The notes beneath the pieces were generated by a model. It was not told the DNA's origin, made no database searches, and saw nothing but the letters and a program-made list of their open reading frames with translations. From assembly GCF_039023475.1 (NCBI RefSeq), contig NZ_JBCHVB010000001.1, positions 620,001-684,000 of the forward strand: 64,000 nt of DNA, in the 5' to 3' direction. The position numbers were made by a program, and so were the translations under genes. Source of the DNA: Erwinia sp039023475. Lineage in GTDB: Bacteria; Pseudomonadota; Gammaproteobacteria; Enterobacterales; Enterobacteriaceae. Below, piece after piece: positions 8,409 through 17,985 of this stretch (the stretch's first letter is position 1; each line of letters begins with the position of its first letter).

Positions 8409-9848
8409 TTAGCTTGAACAGCTCACTTCCAGCTTCTTGCCCCAGTCGGGCGGGCGGCGCATCAGATCGGCAAATTCAGGGGCATCGTTAAACGGCTGGC
8501 TCAGCGCCTGCTGCAGTCGCGACAGCACGCTGACGTCATCCTTTTCCGCCCGTTCAATCGCCTGCTGCGCCAGGTAATTTCTCAGCACGATCGCCGGGTT
8601 TACCTGCTTCATTTTCTGCTGACGTTCTTCGTCACCGATCCCTTCTTTAAGTAACCGCTGACGGTAGATGTTATACCAGCTGTCAAACGCCTCACGGTCA
8701 ATAAATTCGTCACGCAGCGGTGATGACGATTGCTGCTGCGCCGTTTCACTCAGCAGGCGGAAGGTTAACGTATAGTCGCTGCCTTCACGGCTCATCATCG
8801 CCAGCAGGTTGGTCAGTATCTCGTTGTCATCGCTCTCCTGAGTATACAGCCCGAGCTTCGCCCGCATCTGTTCGCCCCAGCAGCGCATCAGCTCAGTTTC
8901 ATAGCCAGAAAGCGCCTGCTTAAGCTGCTCCGTACTTAACAGGCCGGAGAGCGTATGGGCCAGCCGGTTCAGGTTCCACAAGCCGATCATCGGCTGGTTC
9001 TCAAAGCTGTAGCGTCCCTGATAGTCGGAATGGTTACAGATGAAATCAGGTTTATAGTCATCCAGAAAGCCGTAAGGACCGTAGTCAAGCGTGAGTCCCA
9101 GGATGGACATATTGTCCGTATTCATTACGCCGTGAGCGAAGCCAATACTCTGCCAGTGAGCGATCAGCCTTGCGGTACGCTTTACCACGTCGCTGAACCA
9201 GAGCAGATAGCGATCGGCCTCTTCCTGTAAGTGCGGCCAGTGATGACGGATAGCGTAATCAGCAAGCTGACGTACCTTTTCCGGTTCGCCAGCATAGAAG
9301 AAGTGTTCAAAATGGCCAAAGCGGAGGTGACTTTCGGCTACGCGAAGCAGCATGGCTCCCCGCTCGGGCGTTTCGCGGTAGACGGGTTCGTCGCTGGTCA
9401 CCACCGTTAACGCGCGGGTGGTCGGTATGCCAAGATGATGCATCGCCTCAGAGGCAAGGAATTCCCGCAGGGAGGAGCGCAGCACCGCCCTGCCGTCGCC
9501 CATTCGTGAATAGGGCGTCAGCCCGGCCCCTTTCAGATGCCAGTCCATTTTTCTGCCATCCTCCAGCTGCTGTTCTCCGAGCAGCAGGCCCCGCCCATCG
9601 CCCAGCTGACCGGCCCAGACGCCAAACTGATGCCCGCTGTAAACCTGAGCCAGCGGCTGCATACCGGGCAACAGCGCTTCACCGCTCCAGAGCGGTGTCT
9701 TATCTTCTCTGAACCAGCTTTCATCAAGCCCGAGTTCCCGTGCCAGCGACGGGCTGTGACAAAGCAGACGGGAGTGGCTTAATGGCGTTGGCTGAAGGGC
9801 GGTATAAAATCCCTCGAGTTCACGGTGCCAGGTGTTATTGAATTGCAT
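8409..9848 (-). CDS. selO: Protein adenylyltransferase SelO
   Basis: The 479-residue pseudokinase-fold enzyme (E. coli YdiU 478 aa) transfers AMP from ATP, bound in flipped orientation, to protein hydroxyls. Visible family blocks are YSGHQFGVWAGQLGDGRG (about 68-85), WHLKGAGLTPYSRMGDGRAV (about 102-121), FAHGVMNTDNMSILGLTLD with the catalytic Asp/Asn (about 238-256), and YGPYGFLDDY. The C-terminus ends SCSS: the cysteine occupies the place of selenocysteine in metazoan SELENOO. It is a single gene convergent with aroH; the start ATG has GGGGAAG just upstream. Confidence 0.95.
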   Translation of the reverse strand: MQFNNTWHRELEGFYTALQPTPLSHSRLLCHSPSLARELGLDESWFREDKTPLWSGEALLPGMQPLAQVYSGHQFGVWAGQLGDGRGLLLGEQQLEDGRKMDWHLKGAGLTPYSRMGDGRAVLRSSLREFLASEAMHHLGIPTTRALTVVTSDEPVYRETPERGAMLLRVAESHLRFGHFEHFFYAGEPEKVRQLADYAIRHHWPHLQEEADRYLLWFSDVVKRTARLIAHWQSIGFAHGVMNTDNMSILGLTLDYGPYGFLDDYKPDFICNHSDYQGRYSFENQPMIGLWNLNRLAHTLSGLLSTEQLKQALSGYETELMRCWGEQMRAKLGLYTQESDDNEILTNLLAMMSREGSDYTLTFRLLSETAQQQSSSPLRDEFIDREAFDSWYNIYRQRLLKEGIGDEERQQKMKQVNPAIVLRNYLAQQAIERAEKDDVSVLSRLQQALSQPFNDAPEFADLMRRPPDWGKKLEVSCSS

Positions 9849-9954
9849 GACTTCCCCTCCAGATCAGCCGACGCAGCCGCATCAGGCTTGCGTCACAGTA
9901 GTCTTAAGTGTAACCCCCCTGAAAAGGGGTGAACACAGACACATTGCAGGGGTA

Positions 9955-10695
9955 TCAGAATTGGCGTTCGGCGAAGGCTTCAGGCGGGTGAATTAAGGAC
10001 TCCAGCGACTCATCGCTGGCGGACGAAAACAGCGTGCTCTGAATACCATCAAAGGGAAATTCGCTGATTCGATCCAGACCGGACAGGTCATCCACGCCCT
10101 GAATGATGACCCGCTGACAATGGGGTTTGATATGTTCCAGCATCGCGTTGATAAAAGGTCTGAATGACAATTTATTGATATTCTGCTGAATAAAGCCCTT
10201 ATCCAGTTTTATCGTGGTGAAAAGATTGTCGTAAGCCGCCTTTGATGAGGCTTTGCCCGCGCCATAATTCTCCAGGCTGAGATCGAAGCGCGCCTTGAGC
10301 GCCATCAGGCAGGTATTCTCACACCCCAGCGTAAAGTCCGTAAAGCTTTCGTTAATCTCCAGTTCCAGTCCCTGAAGTAAAGCCAGTTTACGCACAAGAA
10401 TCTCGTTATCAAGCAGGAGACTTGCGGTCGGCGCATCGATATTCAATGCCATTCTGACGCCATGCCGGCAAAAGAAATCATGGTGCTTTTCAAGGCTGTT
10501 AATCTGCTTCTGTAATAAAATAATTCGCTGGTCGTTATCTAACTGCGGCAGCAACATCTCCTGAGGGATTATCACATTTGCCGTGCTGTGGGAAAAATGT
10601 GTCATCAGCTTAACGGCAATAAGCTTGCCGCCAAAACTGTAGATGGGGTAAAAAGTAGAGTAACTCTTATAATCCGCTGCCAGATGGATTTTCAT
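9955..10695 (-). CDS. rflP: Degenerate EAL-domain protein, RflP/YdiV-like anti-FlhDC factor
   Basis: The protein of about 246 residues has an EAL fold but the signature ELL/EAL is replaced by VKLMTHFS near residue 25, the same place where E. coli YdiV has VELITHFS; metal ligands typical of c-di-GMP phosphodiesterases are not evident. Shared blocks with YdiV are LGNxGAGxxSxKAxxDxLFT-like (ENYGAGKASSKAAYDNLFTT) and DKGFIQQNI. It lies next to selO as ydiV does. YdiV/RflP binds FlhD and delivers FlhDC to ClpXP rather than degrading c-di-GMP; the same role is inferred here. The frame is open to 10743, but the ATG at 10695 gives the YdiV-like start. No clear Shine-Dalgarno is visible. Confidence 0.72.
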   Translation of the reverse strand: MKIHLAADYKSYSTFYPIYSFGGKLIAVKLMTHFSHSTANVIIPQEMLLPQLDNDQRIILLQKQINSLEKHHDFFCRHGVRMALNIDAPTASLLLDNEILVRKLALLQGLELEINESFTDFTLGCENTCLMALKARFDLSLENYGAGKASSKAAYDNLFTTIKLDKGFIQQNINKLSFRPFINAMLEHIKPHCQRVIIQGVDDLSGLDRISEFPFDGIQSTLFSSASDESLESLIHPPEAFAERQF

Positions 10696-11176
10696 TATAT
10701 TTAGCCATGATGAATTGGCGACCTTCACTTTCATCTTCGGCAAACGACCATCTTCAGGATCGGCATCTGATGAAAAGTCCAGGCGTACCAGACGATACCC
10801 TCAGTTACCCAGAACGCTTAAAGCGGCAGGTGAAGGGCCCGGTAGATCACAAAATATCGCGATCCGGGTAGTGAGCGGCACCAGCGCCTCTGCAATCTGA
10901 AGAATGACGGGTATAAAGTATGTCCGTTAGAATAGCTTAACCTGACACATAATTTTTATAAAAGATACTTCACCCGATAAAGAAAAACAGGAGACGCCCG
11001 TATCAGCACATCATGGCTTTATTGCTGCGTCTGAAATATGACGTAGTTCACGGTTGAACATCCGTTACTCAGCGGCTCAAAGATATAATGCTTTAAAAGC
11101 CCCGGGCATTAATCCTCTTTTGTTAAATCAAATGATGAAATATTATACTTTTCCTGGCGTACTATTAGCAGCCTGG
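10696..11176. other. Non-coding stretch between rflP and nlpC
   Basis: This 481-bp interval has only short ORFs that look like chance frames and no recognised protein. I see no clear hairpin terminator, tRNA or repeat. The rflP promoter should lie in its left part. Confidence 0.5.
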
Positions 11177-11647
11177 TTACCCATCAACCTGAATCCGTCT
11201 CGCCTGCCAGAATACCTTTTTCCAGTAAACATTATTTAATGAAGAGCGGATAACACCCCGACTGGTAGAAGCATGAATAAAACGATCGTTAGTATCATAG
11301 ATACCTACATGCAGACCGTTTTCGCCACTGCCGGTTTTAAAGAAAACCAAATCGCCCGGAAGCAGCACATCTTTATCTATTCTGGTGCCGATTTTGGTCT
11401 GGGCCGCGGTGGTTCTTGGCAACTGAATACCAAAACGATCCCGGAATGTCAGCAAGACGAAACCCGAACAGTCAACGCCGCGATGCGATGTCCCGCCATA
11501 GCGATAGGGCGTCCCATGCCATGCGTTAAGCTGGTCGTCGAGTTGCGCAATTACCATGACGGAATCGGCAAGGCGTCCATCCGGGGGCGGCGCGTGGCTG
11601 CTACAGCCCGCAAGCAGAACAATAATAAACAGGAGCCAGTAGCGCAT
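11177..11647 (-). CDS. nlpC: NlpC/P60 family lipoprotein endopeptidase
   Basis: The 156-residue protein has a signal peptide ending in lipobox LLAGC (Cys about 15) and an NlpC/P60 cysteine peptidase domain: catalytic Cys in GVDCSGFV (about 59-66), His in LHVGIYD (about 113-119) and a second His in FIHAS. Such enzymes cut peptidoglycan stem peptides. It is expected in the periplasm, anchored by lipid. It follows btuD with a 70-bp gap, as in E. coli. There is no direct link to B12 uptake despite the neighbourhood. Confidence 0.93.
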   Translation of the reverse strand: MRYWLLFIIVLLAGCSSHAPPPDGRLADSVMVIAQLDDQLNAWHGTPYRYGGTSHRGVDCSGFVLLTFRDRFGIQLPRTTAAQTKIGTRIDKDVLLPGDLVFFKTGSGENGLHVGIYDTNDRFIHASTSRGVIRSSLNNVYWKKVFWQARRIQVDG

Positions 11648-11717
11648 TGAACAATCCTTTAAAAGAGCCTTCTACTCTACCTGCTCATCACGGCAGCTGA
11701 CAATGTCAGATGTAGGG

Positions 11718-12458
11718 TCATGAATGGGTGGAAAGCATCTCATAGCCGTCAACGGCTAAACGCCGGAACGGCACCTGATACACCGCACTCAGGGTCACTG
11801 GCTGAAGGACATCCTTCACGCTTCCCTGACTGACCATCTCTCCCCTTTTCATCAGCCAGACGTACTGGGCGTGATGGAGGGTATGATTGATATCGTGACC
11901 GCTGACAATCGCGGTCAGCCCTTCTGCAATCAGGGAGGCAAGATGGGCATCAAAGGCGGCCTGCTGGGCGAGATCCAGCCCGCTCAGCGGTTCGTCAAGC
12001 AGCAGAAGTTTGCCTTCTGGCTGGGCAATCTGGCAGAACATAGCGGCCAGCCGGACGCGCTGCCACTCCCCACCGGAGAGCTGAGTGAGCGGCCGGTCCA
12101 GCTTGTCCTCCAGCTGAAAAGTCTGGCTGAGCGCCAGCAGCCTCTGCTCATCATCCGGCGCGTGCGGGAGCCGGTGCAGGTCCAGGTAGTGCCAGACCGG
12201 CATTCTCCCTGCCGGAAGCTGCTGCTGATGCAGGTAAGCCCGCCGCCGCGCCAGGCTGTTCACCGGCCACGCCTCAAGCCTTTTACCGGCAAACAGAATG
12301 TCGCCGCTGGCAGGCAGTAATCCCGACAGCGCGGCCAGCAGCGAGCTTTTCCCTGCCCCGTTGGGCCCGAGCAGGTGAATCAGCTCTCCCTGACGAACCT
12401 CAGCGCTAAAGGGGGAAAAGCGCTGGCTGACCGCGACCTCGCGACACTCAAGCAGCAT
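11718..12458 (-). CDS. btuD: Vitamin B12 ABC transporter ATPase BtuD
   Basis: The 246-residue ABC ATPase (E. coli 249 aa) has Walker A GPNGAGKSSLL (about 33-43), Q-loop HQQQ, signature LSGGEWQRVRLA (about 123-134) and Walker B LLLLDEPLSGLD (about 151-162) followed by the switch region SGHDINHTLHHA. It energises cobalamin import by the BtuC2D2F complex. Its ATG directly abuts the btuE stop codon with no spacer, so translation is probably coupled. btuF is not in this window. Confidence 0.95.
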   Translation of the reverse strand: MLLECREVAVSQRFSPFSAEVRQGELIHLLGPNGAGKSSLLAALSGLLPASGDILFAGKRLEAWPVNSLARRRAYLHQQQLPAGRMPVWHYLDLHRLPHAPDDEQRLLALSQTFQLEDKLDRPLTQLSGGEWQRVRLAAMFCQIAQPEGKLLLLDEPLSGLDLAQQAAFDAHLASLIAEGLTAIVSGHDINHTLHHAQYVWLMKRGEMVSQGSVKDVLQPVTLSAVYQVPFRRLAVDGYEMLSTHS

Positions 12459-13004
12459 TTATTTTGCCAGCGCCATTTTGATACTTTCCATGACAATGGG
12501 ATCTTCTGGCGTCATATCTGGAGAAAAACGCTGGATCACAGTCCCGTCACGGCCAATCAGGAATTTTTCAAAATTCCACAGGATATCGCCCTGCACCTGA
12601 GGCGCACGCCCTTTACTGACCATTCGCGCCAGAAAACCACTCTCTTCCGGCGCAACGGCCTCCGGTTTGGCGGCGATCAGCTGCTGGTAGAGCGGATGGC
12701 GCTCCGGGCCGTTAACCTCAATCTTGCTGAACATCGGAAAGGTAACGCCGTAGGTAGTGCTGCAAAAAGTTTTGATCTCTTCGTCGCTGCCCGGCTCCTG
12801 GCCAAGAAAAGCATTGCAGGGGAAGCCGAGAACGGAGAAGCCCTGCGGATGCCAGGCTTTATGAATATTCTCCAGCTGCTCATATTGTGGGGTCAGGCCA
12901 CATTTTGATGCCACGTTTACCACCAGCAATACTTCGCCCTGCCACCGGGCCAGCGTCGTACGTTCACCATCCAGCGTAACCAGTTCTGTATCAAAAATAG
13001 TCAT
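12459..13004 (-). CDS. btuE: Thioredoxin-dependent glutathione peroxidase homologue BtuE
   Basis: The 181-residue peroxidase (E. coli 183 aa) has the peroxidatic cysteine in NVASKCGLTPQYEQLE (about 30-45), the second conserved block GFPCNAFLGQEPG, and WNFEKFLIGRDG near residue 142. It reduces peroxides and is not needed for B12 transport, although it sits between btuC and btuD. The gap to btuC is 37 bp and it is contiguous with btuD, suggesting one transcript. Confidence 0.95.
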   Translation of the reverse strand: MTIFDTELVTLDGERTTLARWQGEVLLVVNVASKCGLTPQYEQLENIHKAWHPQGFSVLGFPCNAFLGQEPGSDEEIKTFCSTTYGVTFPMFSKIEVNGPERHPLYQQLIAAKPEAVAPEESGFLARMVSKGRAPQVQGDILWNFEKFLIGRDGTVIQRFSPDMTPEDPIVMESIKMALAK

Positions 13005-13041
13005 GGGCTTATCCTGTTGTCATGGAAAGAAACCCCCGATA

Positions 13042-14025
13042 TCAGGGGCGATTTTTCAATAATAGCCAGATAAATACCGGCGCGCCCAGCGTGGCCGTCA
13101 CCACGCCAATGGGCAACTCTGCCGAGGAGATCGCCAGTCGGGCAATAATGTCAGCGGCGAGCAGTACGGCTCCGCCAGAAAGGGCGCAGGCGGGCAGCAG
13201 AGTGCGGTGGTCGTGCAGGCCGTTGAGCCTGAGAATATGTGGCACCACCAGCCCGACAAAGCCGATCGCGCCCGCAAGCGCCACGCTTACGCCCGTCAGC
13301 CAGCCAATGGCAACCACCAGCAGATTGCGCCACAGCAGCAGCGACAGCCCCAGCTGGCGGGCGGAAACGTCGCCCAGCGCAATCAGATTAAGTACCTGCC
13401 AGCGGGAGCAGAGCCAGAACAGCAGAGGCACCAGCGCCAGCATCAGCCAGCCGTAGCGCCAGTCCACGCCGCTGAAGCCGCCCATCATCCAGTACATCAG
13501 CTGCCGCAGGTCAAGGTTGCTGCTGAAGTAGACGGCCCAGGTCATCACCGCGCTGCAAATGATCCCCAGTGCCACCCCCGCCAGCAGAAGCCGGCTGTTC
13601 GAAAGCGCACGGCGTGAGAAGCGCAGCAGAATAAGTGTGACGACCAGTGCGCCCGCGACGGCAAACAGGCTGAGCTGCCAGATGGCGTCCGTGGCGGAAA
13701 ACACGCCCAGCACCAGCCCGACGCCCGCGCCATTGGAAACGCCAAGCAGTCCGGGTTCCGCCAGCGGATTTTCAAACAGCGCCTGCATAACGGCTCCGGC
13801 GACGGCCAGCGAGGCTCCCACCAGCAGTACGGCCAGCGTACGCGGCAGGCGCAGCTGCCCGACAAAGAGTTCGCCCTGCGGGGTAAACCAGTCGGCAGGC
13901 GATAACCAACGCTCACCGGCGCACAGGCTGAGCATAAACATCAGGAGTGTGAACAGCAGCAGGCCACCCAGCCAGCGCTGCTGGTGACGCACCGCGCGTT
14001 CCTTCAGGGATGATAGTACAGTCAT
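13042..14025 (-). CDS. btuC: Vitamin B12 ABC transporter permease BtuC
   Basis: The 327-residue permease of the FecCD family (E. coli 326 aa) has about ten hydrophobic segments. The family loop GAIGFVGLVVPHILRL (about 244-259), which contacts the ATPase, is intact, as are LRLPRTLAVLLVGASLAVAG (about 57-76) and NPLAEPGLLGVSNGAG. It forms the inner-membrane channel of the B12 importer with BtuD. It is first of btuC-btuE-btuD-nlpC and lies downstream of ihfA, separated by a symmetric terminator. Confidence 0.95.
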   Translation of the reverse strand: MTVLSSLKERAVRHQQRWLGGLLLFTLLMFMLSLCAGERWLSPADWFTPQGELFVGQLRLPRTLAVLLVGASLAVAGAVMQALFENPLAEPGLLGVSNGAGVGLVLGVFSATDAIWQLSLFAVAGALVVTLILLRFSRRALSNSRLLLAGVALGIICSAVMTWAVYFSSNLDLRQLMYWMMGGFSGVDWRYGWLMLALVPLLFWLCSRWQVLNLIALGDVSARQLGLSLLLWRNLLVVAIGWLTGVSVALAGAIGFVGLVVPHILRLNGLHDHRTLLPACALSGGAVLLAADIIARLAISSAELPIGVVTATLGAPVFIWLLLKNRP

Positions 14026-14103
14026 TTATCTCAGTATCAGTACGCAACCGCAACAACCTGTAATGCGGCAGCAGATCCCTCTCATTGCCAGCAGGGAAAT
14101 ATG

Positions 14104-14131
14104 AAAAAGGCCGCATACGCGGCCTTTTTTA
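14104..14131. terminator. Terminator between ihfA and btuC
   Basis: AAAAAGGCCGC-ATAC-GCGGCCTTTTTT is a strong symmetric stem. On the minus strand it ends the pheST-ihfA transcript just after the ihfA stop. Confidence 0.85.
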
Positions 14132-14141
14132 CTGGCAGAAA

Positions 14142-14441
14142 TCAGTCTTCTTTTGGTGAGGCGTTCTCAACCCGGCTTTTCAACTTTTGCCCCGGGCGGA
14201 AAGTCACCACCCGGCGCGCCGTAATAGGAATGTCTTCACCAGTTTTGGGATTACGTCCCGGACGTTGGTTTTTGTCGCGAAGGTCGAAGTTGCCAAAACC
14301 TGACAGTTTGACCTGTTCACCATTTTCCAAAGCGCGGCGTACCTCTTCGAAAAACAGCTCAACCAGCTCTTTGGCATCCCGTTTGCTCAGGCCCAGCTTC
14401 TCAAACAGGTATTCAGACATTTCAGCTTTTGTAAGCGCCAT
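14142..14441 (-). CDS. ihfA: Integration host factor subunit alpha
   Basis: The 99-residue HU/IHF-family protein is nearly identical to E. coli IHF-alpha (99 aa). The DNA-intercalating beta-arm RPGRNPKTGEDIPITARRVV (about 60-79, with its proline) and the N-terminal MALTKAEMSEYLFEKLGLSK are present. With IhfB it bends DNA at promoters, phage att sites and origins. It lies 4 bp after pheT, as in E. coli, with which it is co-transcribed. Confidence 0.98.
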   Translation of the reverse strand: MALTKAEMSEYLFEKLGLSKRDAKELVELFFEEVRRALENGEQVKLSGFGNFDLRDKNQRPGRNPKTGEDIPITARRVVTFRPGQKLKSRVENASPKED

Positions 14442-14445
14442 AGGT

Positions 14446-16833
14446 TCAATCCCTCAAGGTTGCCTGGAATCGCTCTTTTAACGCTGCAACACATTTGGCG
14501 ACGGTTGCAGCAATCTCCTCTTCTTCGAGTGTCCGGCTGGTATCTTGCAAAATCAGGCTGATAGCGAGGCTCTTAAAACCTTCATTTACGCCCTTACCAC
14601 GGTACACATCAAACAAGTTTACGCCAACTATCTGATTTACGCCAACTTTCTTACACTCCGCGATGATATCTGCTGCCGGGACATTTTCAGCCACCACAAC
14701 GGCGATATCGCGGCGGTTTGCCGGGAAGCGCGAAATCTCGCTCGCATCAGGCAGGACGCGGTCTGCCACCTTATCCCACTCCAGTTCGAACACCAGGGTA
14801 CGGCCGTTAAGATCCAGTTTCCGTTCAAGTTCCGGGTGCACCACACCGATAAAACCAATCCGTTCACCGCGTAAATAAATGGCGGCGCTCTGACCTGGGT
14901 GCAGCGCAGGATTCGCTTCAACACGGAACTCAATATCGTCCAGTTTGCCGGTTAAATCCAGGACGGATTCTAAATCACCTTTCAAATCATAGAAGTCAAC
15001 TGCCTGACGCGCCAGATCCCAGTGCTCTTCATAGCGGGTACCGCTAATCACGCCCGCCAGCATAACGTCCTGACGGATGCCCAGGTTTGCTTGTGTATCA
15101 GGCACAAAGCGCAGCCCGCTTTCGAACAGACGTACGCGGCTTTGCTGACGATTCTGATTGTAAACCACCGCTGAGAGCAGGCCGCTCCACAGCGAAAGGC
15201 GCATAGCGGACATCTCTACCGAAATCGGGCTTGGCAGCAGCAGATTCTCTTCACCCGGATGCAGCAGCGCCTGAACTTTCGGATCGACGAAGCTGTAGGT
15301 AATGGCTTCCTGGTAGCCTTTGTCTACCAGCATCGCTTTGACGCGCTTGAGCGACAGGCTCGCCTCATGATGGCGAGTCATCACCAGACCGGCCTGAACG
15401 GGCACATCTGGAATGTTGTTATAGCCGTAAATACGCGCGACTTCTTCCACCAGATCTTCTTCGATTGCGATGTCGAAGCGCCAGCTGGGCGCGACGGCTT
15501 TCCACTCACCTTCGGTAGCAGTGACTTCGCAGCCCAGACGGCTCAGAATATCGGTGACGTCCCCATCGGCGATTACATGGCCAATCAGGCGATCCAGCTT
15601 TTCACGACGCAGCGTAATAGTGGCGCGTTGCGGCAATGCAGCTTCGCTGGTGACGTCAATGACCGGGCCAGCTTCGCCGCCGCAGATATCAAGAAGCAGG
15701 CGCGTAGCGCGCTCTATTGCTTTAAACTGTAGCGCCGGATCGACACCGCGCTCATAACGGTGGGAAGCATCGGTGTGCAGCCCCAGGCGACGTGCGCGGC
15801 CGGTAATCGACAGCGGGCTGAAGAACGCACATTCAAAAAGGACGCTGGTCGTTTCTTCATTAACGCCCGAGTGCTCGCCGCCAAAAATCCCGCCCATGGC
15901 CAGCGCTTTATGGTGATCGGCAATTACTAAGGTATCAGCATTTAGCTTCGCTTCTGTGCCGTCAAGCAGCGTCAGGGTTTCGCCCTCTTCCGCCATCCGC
16001 ACAACGATCCCGCCGTCAATGCGGTCGAGATCGAAGGCATGCATCGGCTGCCCCAGCTCAAGCAGCACAAAGTTGGTGATATCAACAACCGGATCGATGG
16101 AGCGGATGCCGCAGCGACGCAGCTTTTCACGCATCCACAGAGGCGTATTCGCCTTCACGTTAATATTCCTGACCACACGACTCAGATAGCGCGGGCAGGC
16201 GTCTGGCGCATCCACGCGGATCGGGAACGTCTCCTGGATGGAAGCCGCAACGGGCGTAATATCCGGTTCGGTCAGAGGAAGCTTATTCAGCACGGCCACA
16301 TCACGCGCCACGCCCAGGATGCTCAGGCAGTCAGCACGGTTCGGGGTAACGCTGATTTCGATGGTGCTGTCGTCAAGCTTGAGGAATTCCCGGATATCGG
16401 TACCCACTGTCGCATCCTGCGGCAGTTCGATAATGCCGCTATGATCGTCAGAAATACCCAGTTCGGAGAAGGAGCAAAGCATCCCTTCAGAAGGCTCGCC
16501 GCGCAGCTTGGCCGCCTTAATTTTAAAGTCGCCCGGCAGTACTGCACCGATGGTGGCGACGGCCACTTTGAGGCCCTGACGGCAGTTTGGCGCACCGCAA
16601 ACAATATCAAGCAGGCGCTCGCCGCCAACGTTGATTTTAGTGACGCGCAGTTTATCCGCGTTCGGGTGCTGGCCGCATTCCACCACTTCACCCACCACCA
16701 CGCCATGGAAAGTGCCGGCGACGGCTTCCAAGCCGTCCACTTCCAGGCCGGCCATGGTAATCTGTTCTGAGAGTGCTGCGCTGTCGATGGCCGGGTTAAC
16801 CCACTCACGCAACCAGAGTTCGCTGAATTTCAT
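14446..16833 (-). CDS. pheT: Phenylalanyl-tRNA synthetase beta subunit
   Basis: The 795-residue subunit (E. coli 795 aa) charges tRNA-Phe as an alpha2-beta2 enzyme. Visible domains are the EMAP/tRBD-like fold (about 39-148; NADKLRVTKINVGG), B3/B4 editing domain (about 210-390), B5 domain (about 400-475) and the C-terminal ferredoxin-fold anticodon-binding domain (about 700-795; SRFPANRRDIAVVV). It lies 14 bp after pheS and 4 bp before ihfA. Expression is controlled by the pheM attenuator upstream. Confidence 0.98.
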   Translation of the reverse strand: MKFSELWLREWVNPAIDSAALSEQITMAGLEVDGLEAVAGTFHGVVVGEVVECGQHPNADKLRVTKINVGGERLLDIVCGAPNCRQGLKVAVATIGAVLPGDFKIKAAKLRGEPSEGMLCSFSELGISDDHSGIIELPQDATVGTDIREFLKLDDSTIEISVTPNRADCLSILGVARDVAVLNKLPLTEPDITPVAASIQETFPIRVDAPDACPRYLSRVVRNINVKANTPLWMREKLRRCGIRSIDPVVDITNFVLLELGQPMHAFDLDRIDGGIVVRMAEEGETLTLLDGTEAKLNADTLVIADHHKALAMGGIFGGEHSGVNEETTSVLFECAFFSPLSITGRARRLGLHTDASHRYERGVDPALQFKAIERATRLLLDICGGEAGPVIDVTSEAALPQRATITLRREKLDRLIGHVIADGDVTDILSRLGCEVTATEGEWKAVAPSWRFDIAIEEDLVEEVARIYGYNNIPDVPVQAGLVMTRHHEASLSLKRVKAMLVDKGYQEAITYSFVDPKVQALLHPGEENLLLPSPISVEMSAMRLSLWSGLLSAVVYNQNRQQSRVRLFESGLRFVPDTQANLGIRQDVMLAGVISGTRYEEHWDLARQAVDFYDLKGDLESVLDLTGKLDDIEFRVEANPALHPGQSAAIYLRGERIGFIGVVHPELERKLDLNGRTLVFELEWDKVADRVLPDASEISRFPANRRDIAVVVAENVPAADIIAECKKVGVNQIVGVNLFDVYRGKGVNEGFKSLAISLILQDTSRTLEEEEIAATVAKCVAALKERFQATLRD

Positions 16834-16847
16834 CGGAAGACCCGCCT

Positions 16848-17831
16848 TTATTTAAACTGTTTGAGGAAACGTAAATCATTTTCGAAGAAGGCACGCAGAT
16901 CGGTCACGCCATAGCGCAGCATGGTCAGACGCTCCATTCCCATACCAAAGGCGAAGCCTGAATAGACCTCAGGGTCGATGCCTACATTGCGCAGCACGTT
17001 CGGATGCACCATGCCGCAGCCCAGCACTTCCAGCCATTTACCGTTTTTACCCATCACGTCCACTTCAGCAGAGGGTTCGGTAAACGGGAAGTAAGAGGGA
17101 CGGAAACGCACCTGTAAATCTTCCTCAAAGAAGTTGCGCAGGAAATCGTGCAGCGTCCCTTTCAGATTGGTAAAGCTGATGTTCTTATCTACGATCAAGC
17201 CTTCCATCTGGTGGAACATTGGCGTGTGGGTCTGATCGTAGTCATTACGGTAGACGCGGCCAGGGGCGATGATGCGGATCGGCGGCTGCTGGTTTTTCAT
17301 GGTGCGGATCTGCACGCCGGAAGTCTGGGTGCGCAGCAGACGCGTGGCGTCGAACCAGAAGGTGTCGTGGTCGGCGCGCGCCGGGTGATGGCCGGGGATA
17401 TTCAGCGCATCGAAATTGTGATAGTCATCCTCAATTTCCGGTCCGGTTACCACGGCAAAGCCCAGCTCGCCAAAGAACGTCTCAATGCGGTCGATAGTGC
17501 GGGTAACCGGGTGCAGGCCGCCATTTTCGATACGGCGACCCGGCAGCGAAACGTCAATGGTCTCTTCTGCAAGGCGTGCGTTCAGTGCAGCGGACTCCAG
17601 CGTGTTCTTACGGGCATTCAGCGCATCCTGAACCTGCTGTTTCGCTTCATTAATTACCGCACCGGCTGCCGGACGCTCTTCCGCAGGCAGCTCGCGCAGC
17701 GTGGTCATCTGCAGCGTCAGATGCCCTTTTTTCCCGAGATATTCAACGCGTACCGTGTCTAACGCGGCAACATCGTGGGCATCCGCAATGGCCGCTTGCG
17801 CGTTTGCCACCAGTTCTGCTAGATGTGACAT
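16848..17831 (-). CDS. pheS: Phenylalanyl-tRNA synthetase alpha subunit
   Basis: The 327-residue class II synthetase catalytic subunit matches E. coli PheS throughout. An N-terminal coiled-coil (about 1-85) precedes the catalytic core with motif 2 RIIAPGRVYRNDYDQTHTPMFHQMEGL (described by its ends RIIAPG and HQMEGL, about 194-220) and motif 3 GFAFGMGMERLTMLRYG (about 301-317). The alanine equivalent to E. coli Ala294 is in FAFGMG. It follows the pheM leader and its attenuator. Confidence 0.98.
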   Translation of the reverse strand: MSHLAELVANAQAAIADAHDVAALDTVRVEYLGKKGHLTLQMTTLRELPAEERPAAGAVINEAKQQVQDALNARKNTLESAALNARLAEETIDVSLPGRRIENGGLHPVTRTIDRIETFFGELGFAVVTGPEIEDDYHNFDALNIPGHHPARADHDTFWFDATRLLRTQTSGVQIRTMKNQQPPIRIIAPGRVYRNDYDQTHTPMFHQMEGLIVDKNISFTNLKGTLHDFLRNFFEEDLQVRFRPSYFPFTEPSAEVDVMGKNGKWLEVLGCGMVHPNVLRNVGIDPEVYSGFAFGMGMERLTMLRYGVTDLRAFFENDLRFLKQFK

Positions 17832-17911
17832 GCTTTCCTCTTCTTCCAGCCCCCGTGGCCGGTCTGTTTTTTATGGGGACGACGGGTCGTCCGATATCAG
17901 CGACGCCAGAA

Positions 17912-17940
17912 ACAAAAAAGCCTCCACGAGGGAGGCTTTC
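17912..17940 (-). terminator. pheST attenuator hairpin
   Basis: On the minus strand AAAGCCTCC-CTCGT-GGAGGCTTTTTTG is a typical intrinsic terminator between the pheM stop and pheS. In E. coli ribosome stalling at the Phe codons of pheM favours an antiterminator and lets transcription continue into pheST. The location and structure here fit that scheme. Confidence 0.85.
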
Positions 17941-17985
17941 GGCGCGAATTTTCGTTTCTTTTCTTTGCGCAGAAGCCCCCGATAC

